A DNA stretch of 64,000 bases, from positions 3,782,001 through 3,846,000 of the forward strand of contig CP075492.1 of the NCBI GenBank assembly GCA_021613535.1, written 5' to 3'. Under the pieces are notes generated by a model. The model ran no database searches, was not told where the DNA came from, and worked only from the letters and a program-made list of their open reading frames with translations. The DNA comes from Adineta vaga (Eukaryota; Rotifera). Of this stretch, positions 33,601 to 45,517 are shown piece after piece; within the stretch, counting starts at the first letter, position 1, and every line of letters begins with the position of its first letter. A program made the position numbers and the translations under genes.

Positions 33601-35627
33601 CTCCAATTAATGGTTGAATTATTTCATGATAAATCGATCGTAATGGATTATTAAAATCATCCGTTAATCGATAATTCTAACAGAAAACAAACCCCGAATA
33701 AAATCAACTATCAAAAATGAAAATCTTATTTTACCTACTTCACTTTTGTAAAGAGTTAATAATCGATTGTTATCTTGAAATAAATCATCCAATGAAAAGT
33801 CATGATCAAGATATAGTTGAATAAAACTCGCTTGATTTTGTAGAAGAGCTTTGAGAAATAAATTATTTAAATCGATTGTCTAAGAAAGAAAAAGAAATGA
33901 AAGAATATTCGTTAGTAAATTTCTTCTTACTTTCCAATCTCGTTCATCTTTCATAATGAAATTTTTAACAATATCAATTCGTTTCCATTCAAATGCTAAT
34001 TGTAATTGTTCGCGTTTGTATTCTTTTGTCATGTTCGATGAATGATTTTCTGATGTAACTAAAACGAGAATGAAATCGATTTAACAACAAAAAAGAAACT
34101 GAAATATTTGAAATTCTACCATTGAGAAGTGCTTGAAGAATCGCTAAATCTAAATCTGGTTCAATGTGATTATGTACTTTTAAATCAATAAAATTTAAAT
34201 AAGTTCTTTTTGTTTCGATACATTCATAAATTAATTGAAAATAATCAATTCCATCATTTCCATCGGATATTTCCGTTGTAGAACTTGTGGTTAATTTCAT
34301 ATCGATCGGATGTAATTTTTCTCGAAGTTTTGTTTTAATTTGTTCAGTTTTGACATTCGTCGCCGAAGCATCATCATCAGATGATGTTACATTCGAATGA
34401 GATTCATTATATAAATGATAACATTTGGAAAATAAATCACAACAACCACCTGTACCTTCCAAGAAAACAACAGGAATTTGATTTTTCATCACTGTTTCAT
34501 GAACTATTTTAAAGGAGAAACCGATCGAAATGTATAACATCAAGAGTGACTCGACAAACCTTTCTTAATCGTATCATATCCACCTTCAATAACAACGAGA
34601 ACGACAGGTATATTATCTAAATACAACTATGATGTTTACTCCCCGTTCTCTTCGTCGAATAGAATATGCAAACCTAATTGTTTTGATTTATTATTTGTTG
34701 TACTTTGTAATAAACATGATTCTCCTGAAATTGATTTTTCAAAAAATGTACGAAATTCAACTTCACCACCATATTGATGTTTCGTTCCATCATCAATAAA
34801 TATAAATTGTGTATGATTTCGTTCTAATGGACTTTCATTAGTTTCATCATTTTTCGGCTTATTATAAATAACATTTGTTCCATGAACATCCAATTGTTCA
34901 ACACCAGAAATACAACCCCATGGTGCAATTCCCTTTGAATTCAATGTCAATATATCATCAAGAAATATATACAACTTACAATTAAATGAATAGGTCGTGA
35001 TGGATCAGGATTTGTTCGATTGATTTCTCCAAGAAGTTTAGTTACACTTGTACTTGTACCATTAGTTAATATCCAAACATCTGAAGAAAACAAAAACCAA
35101 CAGTGTTCTCATTTGAATTGTAATAGTATAGTTTACCAGTGGTTTTTGCTATTTTAAGAAGACCTTGACGAAAGATTCGAAATAATTTCGATTTCATACT
35201 GTATTCTCTTGCACTACCAGTTACAGATATGACCAATGCTGGTCGCTATTATACATAATTATCGTTTTATGAAAATGAAAAAATAAAGTTTAGTTTACTT
35301 GATGTTCATGTCGTCGAAAAAATAATTCTTTTACTTGTGTAGGAGGTGCATTAGGTGATACTCGAATAAAATTTGCACGATTAGAATAATTTTTACGAAC
35401 TATATCAAATCCATGTTTATTTATTTACATCAAATTTCAACACTTACAAGTTATTGTTCCATGTGATTTAACTCCAAGTGTTGCAAATAACTAAATAAAC
35501 ATAAACAATTTAATTATGAAGTAACAAATGAGAACATATTTACAAAATTGCTTGATGAACGTTGGAATTCATGTGAAGGTGATGACAATGTGATGTTCAA
35601 AGATTCATCGGTCATTTGTTTCTTCAT
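30641..35627 (-). CDS. TRPM-like cation channel, copy 1 (many exons)
   Basis: A long multi-exon gene starts at ATG 35627 (MKKQMTDES) and ends at TAA 30641, with many introns of about 50-60 bp. The N-terminal part has the TRPM homology region with the nucleotide-sensing-like LSDAT segment (IPVVFLEGTGGCCDLFSKCY). The channel part follows in 32493-31560: S1-S4 with FCAARILLAIDLSIWYIRTLD, S5, then the pore region (SWHIPRSI...YWQIFGELEILDEIE, equivalent to the FGQIP/E filter region), and S6 (ENYEIGGYVVFILLIAYMTV...LLIAMF). The exon at 31443-31237 holds the TRP box (NTFDRL...IWKFQHYSLV, LPPPLVIFSH). The end has a coiled-coil-like segment. No NUDT9-H or kinase domain is visible. Plasma-membrane cation channel by family; exact exon ends are not all resolved. 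Confidence 0.78.
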
Positions 35628-36807
35628 ATATGAAAAGAAAAGTTTTTTTTTCTTGTATGAAGTGGCGATGAGTACGAATAAATTAACTAGAAAATGAAAA
35701 AAAAAAACCTAATAAATACTATGTAAACATTCATCCTGTTTCTTCTATTAAAAAACGAATATGTAACGCCTGCTGCATGTGTATTAGTTTACCTTTCTTC
35801 ATCTAGATATATGTAAATGAGACGAAGCGTATCATCAAAAAGTAGATATTTTCAAATAATTTCGTGTTTTTAAACATAAGCTAATTATTTATTGATTTAA
35901 AACGTCGTATTATAGATCAGCTTATTTTCACGCACTTTCAACAACGAAACTTTCGATTCAGTTCGATCTCGTTTTCACTATTATTTCAAGATTAAAATCT
36001 GATATACTGAAGAATTTGATCAATTCTATAGCGAAATGTGAATATTGAGGAAATACATACATTCATTCTTGTTTTATCATCTAAATACAAAAATTTGACT
36101 TCAAAATTAAAATAAAATTCAGGCTTTTTCATAATATATTTTTGAACAGATGTTGTCAAATGGCATAGTTTTAATAAGGATGTACATGTGCAAATCTATT
36201 CATATATATTCGAACAAATAATTATACTAATATAATATTGTTGTACATAATTCGATGATGATCGTAGATAGCGATTTATCCGATCAGATTTTTTTCCTCT
36301 TAGAACCACTTTTTCAAGGTAAATACTGTTGTATATTCTTCTTTATTTAAATATATTTATATAATCTATGGCGATTTTAATGAAAATTTTCAAGTATAAA
36401 AGTCGTTTTTCACTATGTTATCACCGTTGAGGATCCTTTTCTAGTGATTCACGACTTTGATAGTAATAAGTAATCTAATATTGATCTTGCTTATAACTGG
36501 AAAAATGTTTATTTTATGATATATCACTATCATGATAATAGTTATAGGAAAAATGAAAAACTCGTTGATTATTACTAATTCCAATAATGATAATTATCAA
36601 GATATAATTATATGTAGTAATTATTACCAAATTCTATGCATTAATGTTTTCTTATGTCAACATGAAAGATCGAAGGTGTGTTTTCATAATTGAATTATAT
36701 TGTTTAAATAATCGAAAGATATAATTAATAAAACTACAATATATTTAGATCATACTCGCATACACATCCTCTAAAATATATTATTGAAAAGCAATCTCGG
36801 ATATAAA
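35628..36807. other. intergenic
   Basis: AT-rich, presumably holding the promoter of TRPM copy 1. No supported gene or repeat. Confidence 0.45.
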
Positions 36808-38960
36808 TCACATGTTTTGTATGATTGAAAATAAGAACCAAAACATGTGAAAGTACAGGACATATGTTAATGTTATTTTTTTACTGTTATTCGATGATTC
36901 CTTATTGTTATTCAATGATTGATTACCATATTTTTGTAACCATTTAAGTTCTTCCCGCACTTTTATTTTTCCATGCCAAGGATCATTATCTAATGAATGT
37001 CCTTCCTTTGGAAAAATAATTAATTTAACTGGAATGTCAAGATAATGTAAAGCTCGTTCTAATATGTAACTTTGACTTGTAGGAACTCGAATATCATTTT
37101 CACCAGTAACGATATATGTAGGTGTACGTACTTTATCTAAATGATAAATAGGTGATTCACTTTGGTAAATATGTGGTACTTCCCATGGATATCCTCCGAA
37201 TAGATAGCACAATAATACCGGTAAATCCATCACACCCCATGCTGATGTATGATCAACTGCACCAGAACCAGACAGAGCAACATTAAAACGTGTAGTCTGT
37301 GTAATTAACCAATTTGTTAAAAATCCACCATAACTATAACCACCAATAGCAAGTCTATGTCGATCAACAATTCCATCTTTGATTAATTGATCTACTCCAT
37401 AAAGAATATCTTTTCCTGGTAGAGATAAAGGTTTATAACGAATTTCATTAAGAAATTGATCACCATAACCTGTTGATCCTCGATAATTAACTTCTAATAC
37501 TAACCAACCTTCTAAAGCTGCTAATTTAGCCCATCGATACCAAGATAAATTCAAGTCATTTAAACTAGCCGAATATGGACCACCATGAATAAGAACTAAA
37601 AGAGGAAGATTTTTCGATTGAAATTTATCAGGTGGATAATGTAATATTCCTTCAATCATTCGATGATCATCTTGATTTATCCAATTATAAACTTTTATTT
37701 CAGGTAAAATTCTTTTAGTAAATAAATTATTTTCATCTGTTAATGTTTGTGCTGATTTTAATTGATTAATATTATTAATTAAATACACTTCCATAGGTTT
37801 ATCAAATGATGAATAAACAAATGCAATTAATCTATCATTATTACTTGATGTTACGATTGATTCATATGTTCCATTCCATCCATTGTGATGAATTAAATCT
37901 TCTTTTGATGATTTTTGTGTATAAATTTGTACTTCTGTTCCTAATTGTCCAAGTAGAAGAACATCAGAATCATGCATTATTGCATATCCATTGATATTGC
38001 CATGAAAATTTCCTCCTAAACGTGTAATTTGTCCATTTCTAATGTCTAATGAACAGAGACGAAATTGTGTATCATTAAATTTCCCTTTATTCGAACTAAG
38101 ACTTAAAAGTCGAAATAGAATATGATAACCATCGTTTGACACTTGTAGATCGAATTCCAATGCTTCATTATTTGTTAACCTCGATAATAAGGATGTATTC
38201 TGAAGATCAATTGAATAGAGTTCAAAATCGTCTATATGTTCTATACGTGAAGATACCGATGGAGGATGAGTTTATTTCCTAATGGAACATGTAACAATTG
38301 ATTAATAAGAAAGGAAACATTTCGAATCGTATGCTTTTCCATAGGTAATGAATAGTTGTTTGAATTCAAATCAAGACGATAAATTGTACTACCTTGATGA
38401 GCTACATCGTTTCGATATTGAGTAACATCTTTCCATTCATCTTTAGACAAATTCTTTTCAGCGATTGATCGTGAATTCATTACAGCTAAATAAAGTGATG
38501 AATCATTATTAGACCATGTAAAAGATAAAGCAATCTGTTTTCCAATTGAAATTGGTAAAAGTTCATCCGATACGAGAGAATATAAATAAATATATTGTTC
38601 TAATTTCTCTTGATTTTGAGAATTCTCAGTTATATTTTCTAATGAATGATTTTTTGGTATCAATGCAATGAAGTCACCGCTTGGCGACCATTTTGGTTTG
38701 ATTGATGTATGAAGATTTGTTGTAATTAATGTTTTCGTTTGATTTTGTATATCATAAAGCCATAGAGTATTTTCATAAGAATTCGTATTCCACGATGGAT
38801 GTTTAACTTGAATAAGTAAATGACGACCAGTTGGAGAAAATTGTAACAATGGAAATGTAGTGTAATCAAAATATTCGTCGAAGGTTAATTTGGATTTATT
38901 TTCAATTGAAAAACATGAAAATAAGTATAAAAACAAGAGTAAATATAATTGTTTTAACAT
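36808..38960 (-). CDS. S9-type serine peptidase (acylaminoacyl-peptidase/DPP-like), apparent frameshift
   Basis: The first frame (38960-38241) begins with a signal peptide (MLKQLYLLLFLYLFSCFS) and encodes the first propeller blades. The second frame (about 38254-36808) carries the rest of the propeller and the alpha/beta-hydrolase domain: GGPYSA oxyanion segment, the nucleophile elbow AIGGYSYGG, the acid in GENDIRVP and the base in PKEGHSLD. The switch occurs near 38250 with no intron, consistent with one lost base. Joined length is about 715 residues, normal for the family. A C-terminal hydrophobic end (LTYVLYFHMFWFLFSII) suggests membrane anchoring. Function: secreted or surface oligopeptidase. 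The family name is solid; acylaminoacyl against dipeptidyl specificity is not resolved. Confidence 0.78.
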
Positions 38961-39707
38961 TACTACTAGATCGTAAATGATTTCTATTAGATAAGCTTGA
39001 AAGTGTAATTCTATTTTGTTTTGTTGACTGAAGAAAAAAAATAACCTTTTAATCGCGAAAATGTCGAATTCTCAACGAAGTAAATGAGATAAAATTTTGA
39101 TTTCGTGTATTTCATCGACATTTATCAAACAATTTATATTTTGGCATGTTGAAAACGTGATAAATGTAAATTGATTTTCATCCTTTTTTCTAACTTGAAT
39201 ATTTCTCTCACATTCTAATTAGAACGATAGTATTAAATTTCATGACATCTTGAGGGTGTGGGTGAGTGTTAAGAGTATAGCCTCATGCCCATCAACCCAC
39301 ACATGTAGGTCGTTGTTTGTGGATATGTTAGCGAATAGTAGTAACTACAATGATCACAATAGTAATCTGTTGCAAACCACTTTATTCCAGCTGTAAGTAC
39401 TGTCTTATCAATTTGAAAAGATAAGATGAGTAAATATTCATTTATTTTACGTTTGGATACATAAAATAGGGCGACAGATTATAGTCCTTTAGGCAGGACA
39501 TTAAAAAAAGTGCCCTGTGACGGTATCTGATCCAAGAGAAAAACTATTTTCATTTATTTCTTCTTTGGATAAATAAAAGAATTGATCGTATGTAAATATT
39601 TTTATGCTAACAAAATATTTTATTAATGAAACATATATCCTTATATATAAGAAACGATATTTCGATTACGAAAGTTTGTTTTTTATAACATAATTGTTTA
39701 TTTTCGT
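38961..39707. other. intergenic with telomere-like tract
   Basis: Contains the paired G-rich/C-rich tract at 39246-39305. Otherwise AT-rich with no supported gene. Confidence 0.45.
39246..39305. repeat. telomere-like paired tract
   Basis: ATCTTGAGGGTGTGGGTGAG is followed about 35 bp later by CATCAACCCACACATG, an opposed C-rich arm. The leading ATCTTGAGGGTGTGGGT string equals the reverse complement at 21715-21731 and resembles 26366 and 59747. Confidence 0.55.
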
Positions 39708-40151
39708 TTATAAACAAATATTTCCAAATTGAGGATATGCTGTTGAACATTGCATATTAAGACAACAATCTTCTTTCTTTTTACAAGGTTGTGCATGTCC
39801 ACTACAAGGACATATGAATACACTTCCACTTGATGTCGCTGGTTGAATACAACATTCAGATGGTGATAACGCTGTTTCATTACTTAATCGACAACATGTT
39901 TTCGAATACATTCCACATATTTGTCCAGGACAACAAATATCAGTTGAGTTATTGCATGATTCAAGTGGTCGTCGACATGGTCTTTCCATACATTTTTCAT
40001 TACAACAAATTCCACTACAACATTCTGTTGAAGATTTACAAGCGGATTTATTTCGTAAACAACTAGCTTTTAACTTAAGAAGTTCATTGGGTAGACATTT
40101 GACAATAACAATAGATGATAAAACAATCAAACCAAGAATAAATAATTTCAT
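39708..40151 (-). CDS. small secreted Cys-rich protein
   Basis: A single exon of 147 residues with a clear signal peptide (MKLFILGLIVLSSIVIVKCLP). The mature part holds more than 20 Cys in clusters (ECCSGICC, DICCPGQICGMYSKTCC, SECCIQP, DCCLNMQC), a pattern typical of knottin- or dickkopf-like disulfide proteins. Predicted to be secreted and disulfide-rich. The Cys pattern alone does not show whether it is a signalling, defence or structural protein, and I make no toxin claim. A TATA-like element and two CRE palindromes lie upstream (separate entries). Confidence 0.75.
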   Translation of the reverse strand: MKLFILGLIVLSSIVIVKCLPNELLKLKASCLRNKSACKSSTECCSGICCNEKCMERPCRRPLESCNNSTDICCPGQICGMYSKTCCRLSNETALSPSECCIQPATSSGSVFICPCSGHAQPCKKKEDCCLNMQCSTAYPQFGNICL

Positions 40152-40170
40152 TATTTTTAAACGGTTTTAG

Positions 40171-40185
40171 TCTAATATATATATA
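40171..40185 (-). promoter_or_regulatory. TATA-like element
   Basis: On the minus strand TTTATATATATAT sits about 20-35 bp upstream of the start codon of the small Cys-rich gene. Position and sequence fit a TATA box with a very short leader. Confidence 0.4.
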
Positions 40186-40368
40186 AATGAAAATTACCTT
40201 TAAAGATATATGTGTGTACTGTTGTATATCGATTATTTTCATTTGTCTTATATAGTTTTATTAGAAAAAGATATGACGAATATTCTTTATTATTTTAAAG
40301 AGAATACAACAACGTATTTTTATCGTGACAATCGCATTAAGCGCACATACAAATGAGTAAACAATTAA

Positions 40369-40417
40369 TGACGTCAGTGCATATTGCGTTTTTTCTATGA
40401 TTTATAATTTGACGTCA
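40369..40417. promoter_or_regulatory. pair of CRE palindromes
   Basis: Two perfect TGACGTCA octamers at 40369-40376 and 40410-40417, 41 bp apart (about four helical turns), lie about 220-265 bp upstream of the small Cys-rich gene. TGACGTCA is the classic cAMP-response element bound by CREB/ATF bZIP factors. Two perfect copies so close in AT-rich DNA are unlikely by chance, but binding is inference. Confidence 0.45.
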
Positions 40418-40419
40418 AT

Positions 40420-41976
40420 ATTTTATGATTGTGTATAATATTCAATTTTCAATTCAAAATAGTAGAACAACTCAGATGTAAATAATCATAAAAAATAATG
40501 ATTCCATAGACAAATTCAATCAAACGTTTGTTTTGATCGATAAGTTTTTATCTTCTTCTCGAAGCCATTGGAATAGTTTTATCAATATTGTTCATATCTG
40601 AATCGGTTATAGAAGCGATTCGAAGATTGGATGAATAAGACAGAATTGTTGATAGAAACATTTCGTTTGTAGTATGAAGACTTTTGCAGAGCGAAATCTA
40701 ATACATCGTTGTAGATCATCGAATGAAAATAAAATTCATTCAACACTAAATCGGCCCACACAATACGATGGAGAATTTTCACAAAAAATGTTTAGAAGAA
40801 AATAGGAAATGAAATGGTATCTCTACGCCATGTTTGTTTACTATTCATATTTTATTTGTTATATTTAATAATCTATGAAATTTGACCAATATAAAAGCAA
40901 TGCGTATTTATCATTAAGAGACGCGAATATAAACTATATTAATACGATGACTATGAGTTGTGACAAAAGTGCGAATCATTCATTCGATATTAGATTTAAA
41001 AGTTCCACTTTGAAAAAAATTCTCAAAACTATAAAAGATCATTTTATATCTTTTTATATTCTGTCTGATATTGTAAATGAAACTACAGTTTATGTTCTTA
41101 TAGTTTTCTCGTATTCATTCGTTCAATGCAAATATATATTTGATGAAAGAGAAAAAAGCAAACATACATACAACCTATCAAAACGGTCAAGATATTTCCA
41201 AACGGATAAAAGCCCAAATAATACATTCTGCATGATCAATTCAAGTATTGATATAGTCACTACTTTCTGCCCAATGAATTGATGCTAACATGTTTTGGTT
41301 ATTTGGATTTTTATCACATGTATGATTGTTCGAATTTAGCAATCGATTACAAGAATATGGGTTTGTTATATTCGAAAATAGGAGATGAGTCGATCGAAAG
41401 CTGATGAAAACCTCAAGAAAGCACTGAAGATTGAAGTGAAGTTCATCCAGAATATTGAACTATCACTTGCTCCCAATCGTCACATGAATATCTTTCTATG
41501 ACGTTGTTAGTATATAGTCCTTACACTTACATGCATTGTCTCACAAAATAGAAGCACTTCATACATCTGCTTATGGAATCTTTATCAAGATTAAACTAAA
41601 AAATACTCAAATTTCTTTGATTGGTTTACATTGCAGAGTCAATAACATTTTCAAAAGTTTCTGTCTAAATGATGACTCACTTGATTTATTGCTTCGTCCT
41701 TCTTTATTTCCATTAAACATAATTTGTACTTCGTCGAACCTCTTCCTTTTTTTAATTTCACTATACGATGAGTTTTTAAATCCAATACTATAGATTGGAT
41801 AGTTTTATAAAGGAAAACATCCGTTGATATTTAACGGATGACGACATATAATAACTAGATTCAAATTGTATCTTATTTTAATGGAATGTAGATATATACA
41901 TAAGGATTTGGCATCATACAATTATAAAAAGGCATTACAAATCGTTTGTATCATATCTGTTTTCGAACAGTATAAA
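40420..41976. other. intergenic with a possible TPR remnant
   Basis: No intact gene. Around 41336-41480 the plus strand reads like a broken tetratricopeptide repeat (NLAIDYKNMGLLYSKIGD, then after a stop and shift KALKIEVKF), similar to kinesin-light-chain-type TPRs of bdelloids. Other open frames (40875-41282, 41536-41793) have no signature. Confidence 0.35.
41923..41930 (+). promoter_or_regulatory. TATA box
   Basis: TATAAAAA lies 47 bp upstream of the start codon of the mini phospholipase gene, in the expected orientation and distance. Confidence 0.45.
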
Positions 41977-42403
41977 ATGCAATTATTAAAAGTAGTTGTT
42001 TTTGTTACCTATATGATATTTTGTATGTCGGCTGATTATTCTACTATATATATTGCAAAGATGTTCTGATCAGAATGTTTATTCAGACAAGAGACAACCA
42101 TGGTTGTGATGCAATTATTCCTAGTTGTGGTCCAAAAGGTAAGTGTTGTGATCGGCATGATGAATGTTATAAAAGACATGGATGTCGTGCAAATAGTTGG
42201 GGTTGGTCATGTAGGAAAATTGAATTATATCTTTTTTTAGTTCGTATACATATATGTATTTTGTAGGGATACCCGGTGTAGCAATATTCGATTCATGTGC
42301 TCGATGTAATAAAGCTGTTTTATTTTGTATAACTAATCTATTTGTATGGCCTGGACCAAGTGAATGTTGTATAAATAGAAATTGTGGACTTCATAGGCAA
42401 TAA
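41977..42403 (+). CDS. small secreted phospholipase A2-like protein
   Basis: Three exons join in phase: 41977-42026, 42074-42210 and 42267-42403 (introns 47 and 56 bp), giving 107 residues. Exon 1 encodes a signal peptide (MQLLKVVVFVTYMIFC). The middle has the PLA2 core: CGPKGKCCDRHDECYKRHGC, with the catalytic His-Asp pair in CCDRHD. The third exon adds more Cys (DSCARCNK, CCINRNCG). The family hydrolyses the sn-2 ester of phospholipids, usually Ca2+-dependent. The protein is short, like the conodipine/group XIV type. A digestive, defensive or signalling role cannot be chosen from sequence. Confidence 0.72.
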
Positions 42404-42488
42404 ATGATGAAAATGTGATTAGTACAGATTTATTTAATAAGGAATGTTATTTATTCTTAGAAAAAGAAAGATTTATCACTGAATGAAC

Positions 42489-43442
42489 CTAAGTTTTATT
42501 CTTATTGACTGTTAATGTTTGAACGTATCCAACATGAATTTGTTTTTCTTCATTGTCCTTTTCGTTATCTGTTAATATTTCTTTAATAGTTTCTTCCAAA
42601 TCTTTTGGAGGTCTTTGTAATAATTTTTCTAAAATCATATCACTTTGTGAGAGATCTCCACGTTGTAGTGCTAAATAAATGCTAGCCCATATTCGTACCC
42701 ATATTTTATTTTGAGTTTTAATATGATGATTAATGTATTCTTCAAAAGAAACAATTTTTATCGGAATCGAACGATTTAATATTTTTGAAATAATCGAAGC
42801 TGTTTCTTTTAATGTATGAAGTTTTGAACCAGTTAATAAAATCGTTTTATTTTCATACATATTTGTTGGTTCTATTAATATTTTTGCCGTTACTTCAGCT
42901 AAATCATCTCTTGAAACAAACGCAATTTCACCATCAGCTGGTATAATTATTTCATTTGTTGTTTTCGCATCAAAATATCCAAGAAAAAGTGGAAAAACTT
43001 CGGAATAAAATCCTTCCCGAATAATTGTATATTTTAGAGATGATGATTTCAGAAATTCTTCTGTATTTAAATGTGCATTCATTACTTCGACATCTTTTGC
43101 ATCTGCAAGTGATGTACTTGTATAATAAATATGTTTAATACCAACATTTATCGCAGCACCAATTGCATTTCGATGTTCTACAGTTCTTTGTTTAGTATCA
43201 ATTGTAATTGATGAGATTAGAAATAAAATTTCTCCATCTTGAAATGCTTTTTCAAGAGTTTCTTTTTTCTTATAATCTCCATGACGTACATCAAAAACAA
43301 GTTTTTCTAATTGAGAATCAATACCATTGGAATCATAAACAGATATAATTAGATCTTTTGGATTAACACCAAACTTTAACAAATAGTGTAAAACTCTTGA
43401 GCCAAGTGCACCAGTTGAACCAGTTAAAACAATTTTACCCAT
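42489..43442 (-). CDS. NmrA-like / atypical SDR NAD(P)-binding protein
   Basis: Single exon, 317 residues. I choose the ATG at 43442 (MGKIVLTGSTGALG), which places the dinucleotide-binding TGSTGALGSRV motif at the N-terminus; the upstream in-frame start would add nine residues. Further family features: YYTSTSLADAK, YTIIREGFY and FVSRDDLAEVTAKIL (the typical NmrA/quinone-oxidoreductase-2 segment). Probable cytosolic NADPH-binding oxidoreductase or redox sensor. The Tyr-x3-Lys pair of classical SDRs is not obvious, as is usual for NmrA-like proteins. Intact. Confidence 0.8.
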   Translation of the reverse strand: MGKIVLTGSTGALGSRVLHYLLKFGVNPKDLIISVYDSNGIDSQLEKLVFDVRHGDYKKKETLEKAFQDGEILFLISSITIDTKQRTVEHRNAIGAAINVGIKHIYYTSTSLADAKDVEVMNAHLNTEEFLKSSSLKYTIIREGFYSEVFPLFLGYFDAKTTNEIIIPADGEIAFVSRDDLAEVTAKILIEPTNMYENKTILLTGSKLHTLKETASIISKILNRSIPIKIVSFEEYINHHIKTQNKIWVRIWASIYLALQRGDLSQSDMILEKLLQRPPKDLEETIKEILTDNEKDNEEKQIHVGYVQTLTVNKNKT

Positions 43443-44115
43443 TTTCGTTCTCACGATTAATCTGATCAAATGATATTTTTAATGTCTTTTCCTGATAAGC
43501 AATCTATCCTTTTTTTCTTAATTACGTATATACATTCAAAGAGTGCACATGGTATTGCTATTTACGTCAGTGTTACATTTGTTTTCGTTTCTTTATGAAT
43601 GATAATATGCGAACAGAATAGATTAAGACACTATTCTCTTACTTTATATCCTCAGAGAGAGAGAGAAAGATACAGGCACCCACATTCTCACTCGTTTTTT
43701 CTGTAAAAGGCAAACAAACAACACGTCATGAATAATTCCGAATGAGATCAAACCTTATCAGCACATAAAGAAATTCAATGTTTTGATGAATCAAATAAAA
43801 CTGATTTAGTTAAACATACGAGAGTGAATGAAGATATGAGATAATATAAATACCTCACGCTTGCACGCTCTATTTCATAATATGATAGAAATATGATGTT
43901 TTCTCCTAACTAAACTAGAAATACAGATATATGAAATAAAATAACTGTCTATGCATATATGATTATAATGGTTATATTGAATTTTCATTGTGCATGAAAT
44001 CATTGATTAGTTTTTTTTTCTTTCTCAATACTTCACATGGTCAAAACAATACATAAAATAATGTGTTTAGACTAGAAGCGTGTGGGTGCGTAAATCATAA
44101 GATCCACATCCACCC
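43443..44115. other. intergenic with telomere-like tract
   Basis: A (GA)n run lies near 43652-43670 and a telomere-like paired tract at 44078-44117. No gene. Confidence 0.45.
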
Positions 44116-44117
44116 TT
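44078..44117. repeat. telomere-like paired tract
   Basis: GCGTGTGGGTGCG is followed after 15 bp by CCACATCCACCCTTA, an opposed C-rich arm. It abuts the stop codon of the OTU gene, so it would fall in its 3' UTR. Confidence 0.5.
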
Positions 44118-45346
44118 ATTTGCATAGACGTTCAGAATGCTTTCGTGCTTCATCTAATTCATTTCGTGGTACAAGTGCTTTGTAATGTGTACCAACATTG
44201 ACAAGAAAAGCAGTATGTTCCACATATTGATCACGTGGATTAACAACTGTCAATAATTCTCCAGCACGAAAGATGACTAATTGAACATGATATCGATCTG
44301 CTACAGCTATATTAGCCAATTCATCTGCATATGTATTAGGATCAGTCATAGAATTTGCCCAATCTATTAATTCTTTTTCACTGACTGTCTCTCCAGGTCG
44401 TAATACAGTTGAATAATAAGGAATGTTATACAAAACATGATCAATAACTTTCTCACGTAACTCATTATAATAAAAATCCGGTTTTTGCATGCCTATATGT
44501 TCAAATGATATCTATTTTTTAACTGTAAATATATGTAAATTACTTACCGGATATGAGAATAGCACGGAAAGCGCATGACTATAACGAAATGAATGAAATA
44601 GTAAGAGAATATAATTTTTGAAATCTTACACCATCACCAGTAACTTCAACAGAATGAAGTCCAAATTGACGTTGTATTTCTTCATCAAGATTATGTAAAT
44701 CAATATTTCGATTACTTTTAGCGGCAGTAGTGAATTCCAGAAGACGTTCTCCTTCAGAACCTTCTTGTAAACGTTGATTGCGTTCGGTTGCAGCAATGAT
44801 TTGTGTCATTTCATCGTAAACATCTGGTAGTGAATCAAGTTTCTTTGTCATAATCAATTCTCCAAGTAATTCAATTCGTTCACGTATTCCATTACAAGTT
44901 GGTTCGAGTAATCGAAATATCTAATGAATGATCAGATTAAACAAGAAGATAATTCGATATTAATATATTTACCGAAGGATGATTATCGTATTCTTGTTTT
45001 TTCTCTTCACATTTTTCAAATTCCAGTGAGCCACCATTCATATTCGTTTCTGTTTTGCTCTGTAGATAGTCATCCGGGAATGATATACTCTGTTTGATAA
45101 TAGAACGTTGTTGTTGAATTACAGCAGAATCTGACGATATTGATCTGGAGTATCGAGTGTCTGTAGATTGTAAATTATCGCACTTTGTATCATCGATTTT
45201 TAGATTGTCCATCAAACTTTCGTCATCATTATGCTCTTTATTCTTGAAAGAAAAATACATTTTAGAATATATAATTTGTTTATAGAGACTCAGAAGTATC
45301 TTCATACATTATCGTCGGTCTTGTTTGATTCTATGTTTTCTGCCAT
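44116..45346 (-). CDS. OTU-family cysteine protease (deubiquitinase)
   Basis: Five exons join in phase: 45346-45308, 45242-44973, 44920-44630, 44578-44548 and 44492-44116, giving 335 residues; introns are 50-80 bp. The catalytic segment GDG-SCAFRAIL is split over exons 3 and 4, with the D-G-x-C of OTU peptidases and the nucleophile Cys. The C-terminal VGTHYKALVP supplies the catalytic His. The N-terminal 100 residues are acidic/Ser-rich and likely disordered. OTU enzymes remove ubiquitin from proteins. The gene starts 172 bp downstream of the stop of an RBR ubiquitin ligase on the same strand, which suggests related function. Linkage specificity cannot be read from sequence. Confidence 0.8.
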
Positions 45347-45517
45347 TAATATATCGAAATGATCGTTTAGTTCTTTTTTTCAATAAATAAATATTGCTAA
45401 TAATAATATCTAGAATATGTATACAATAATAAGGATGTGAAACATCATGTGATAACGTTTATTATGTTTAAAAAATAGTTCACACAAAAAAATGTCTGAT
45501 AAAATAAATCATGTTCA

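Noticed and set aside
39708-40151. Small Cys-rich secreted protein as a venom-type toxin
   Set aside because: The Cys pattern also fits dickkopf-like and other knottin proteins, and nothing in the sequence shows toxicity.
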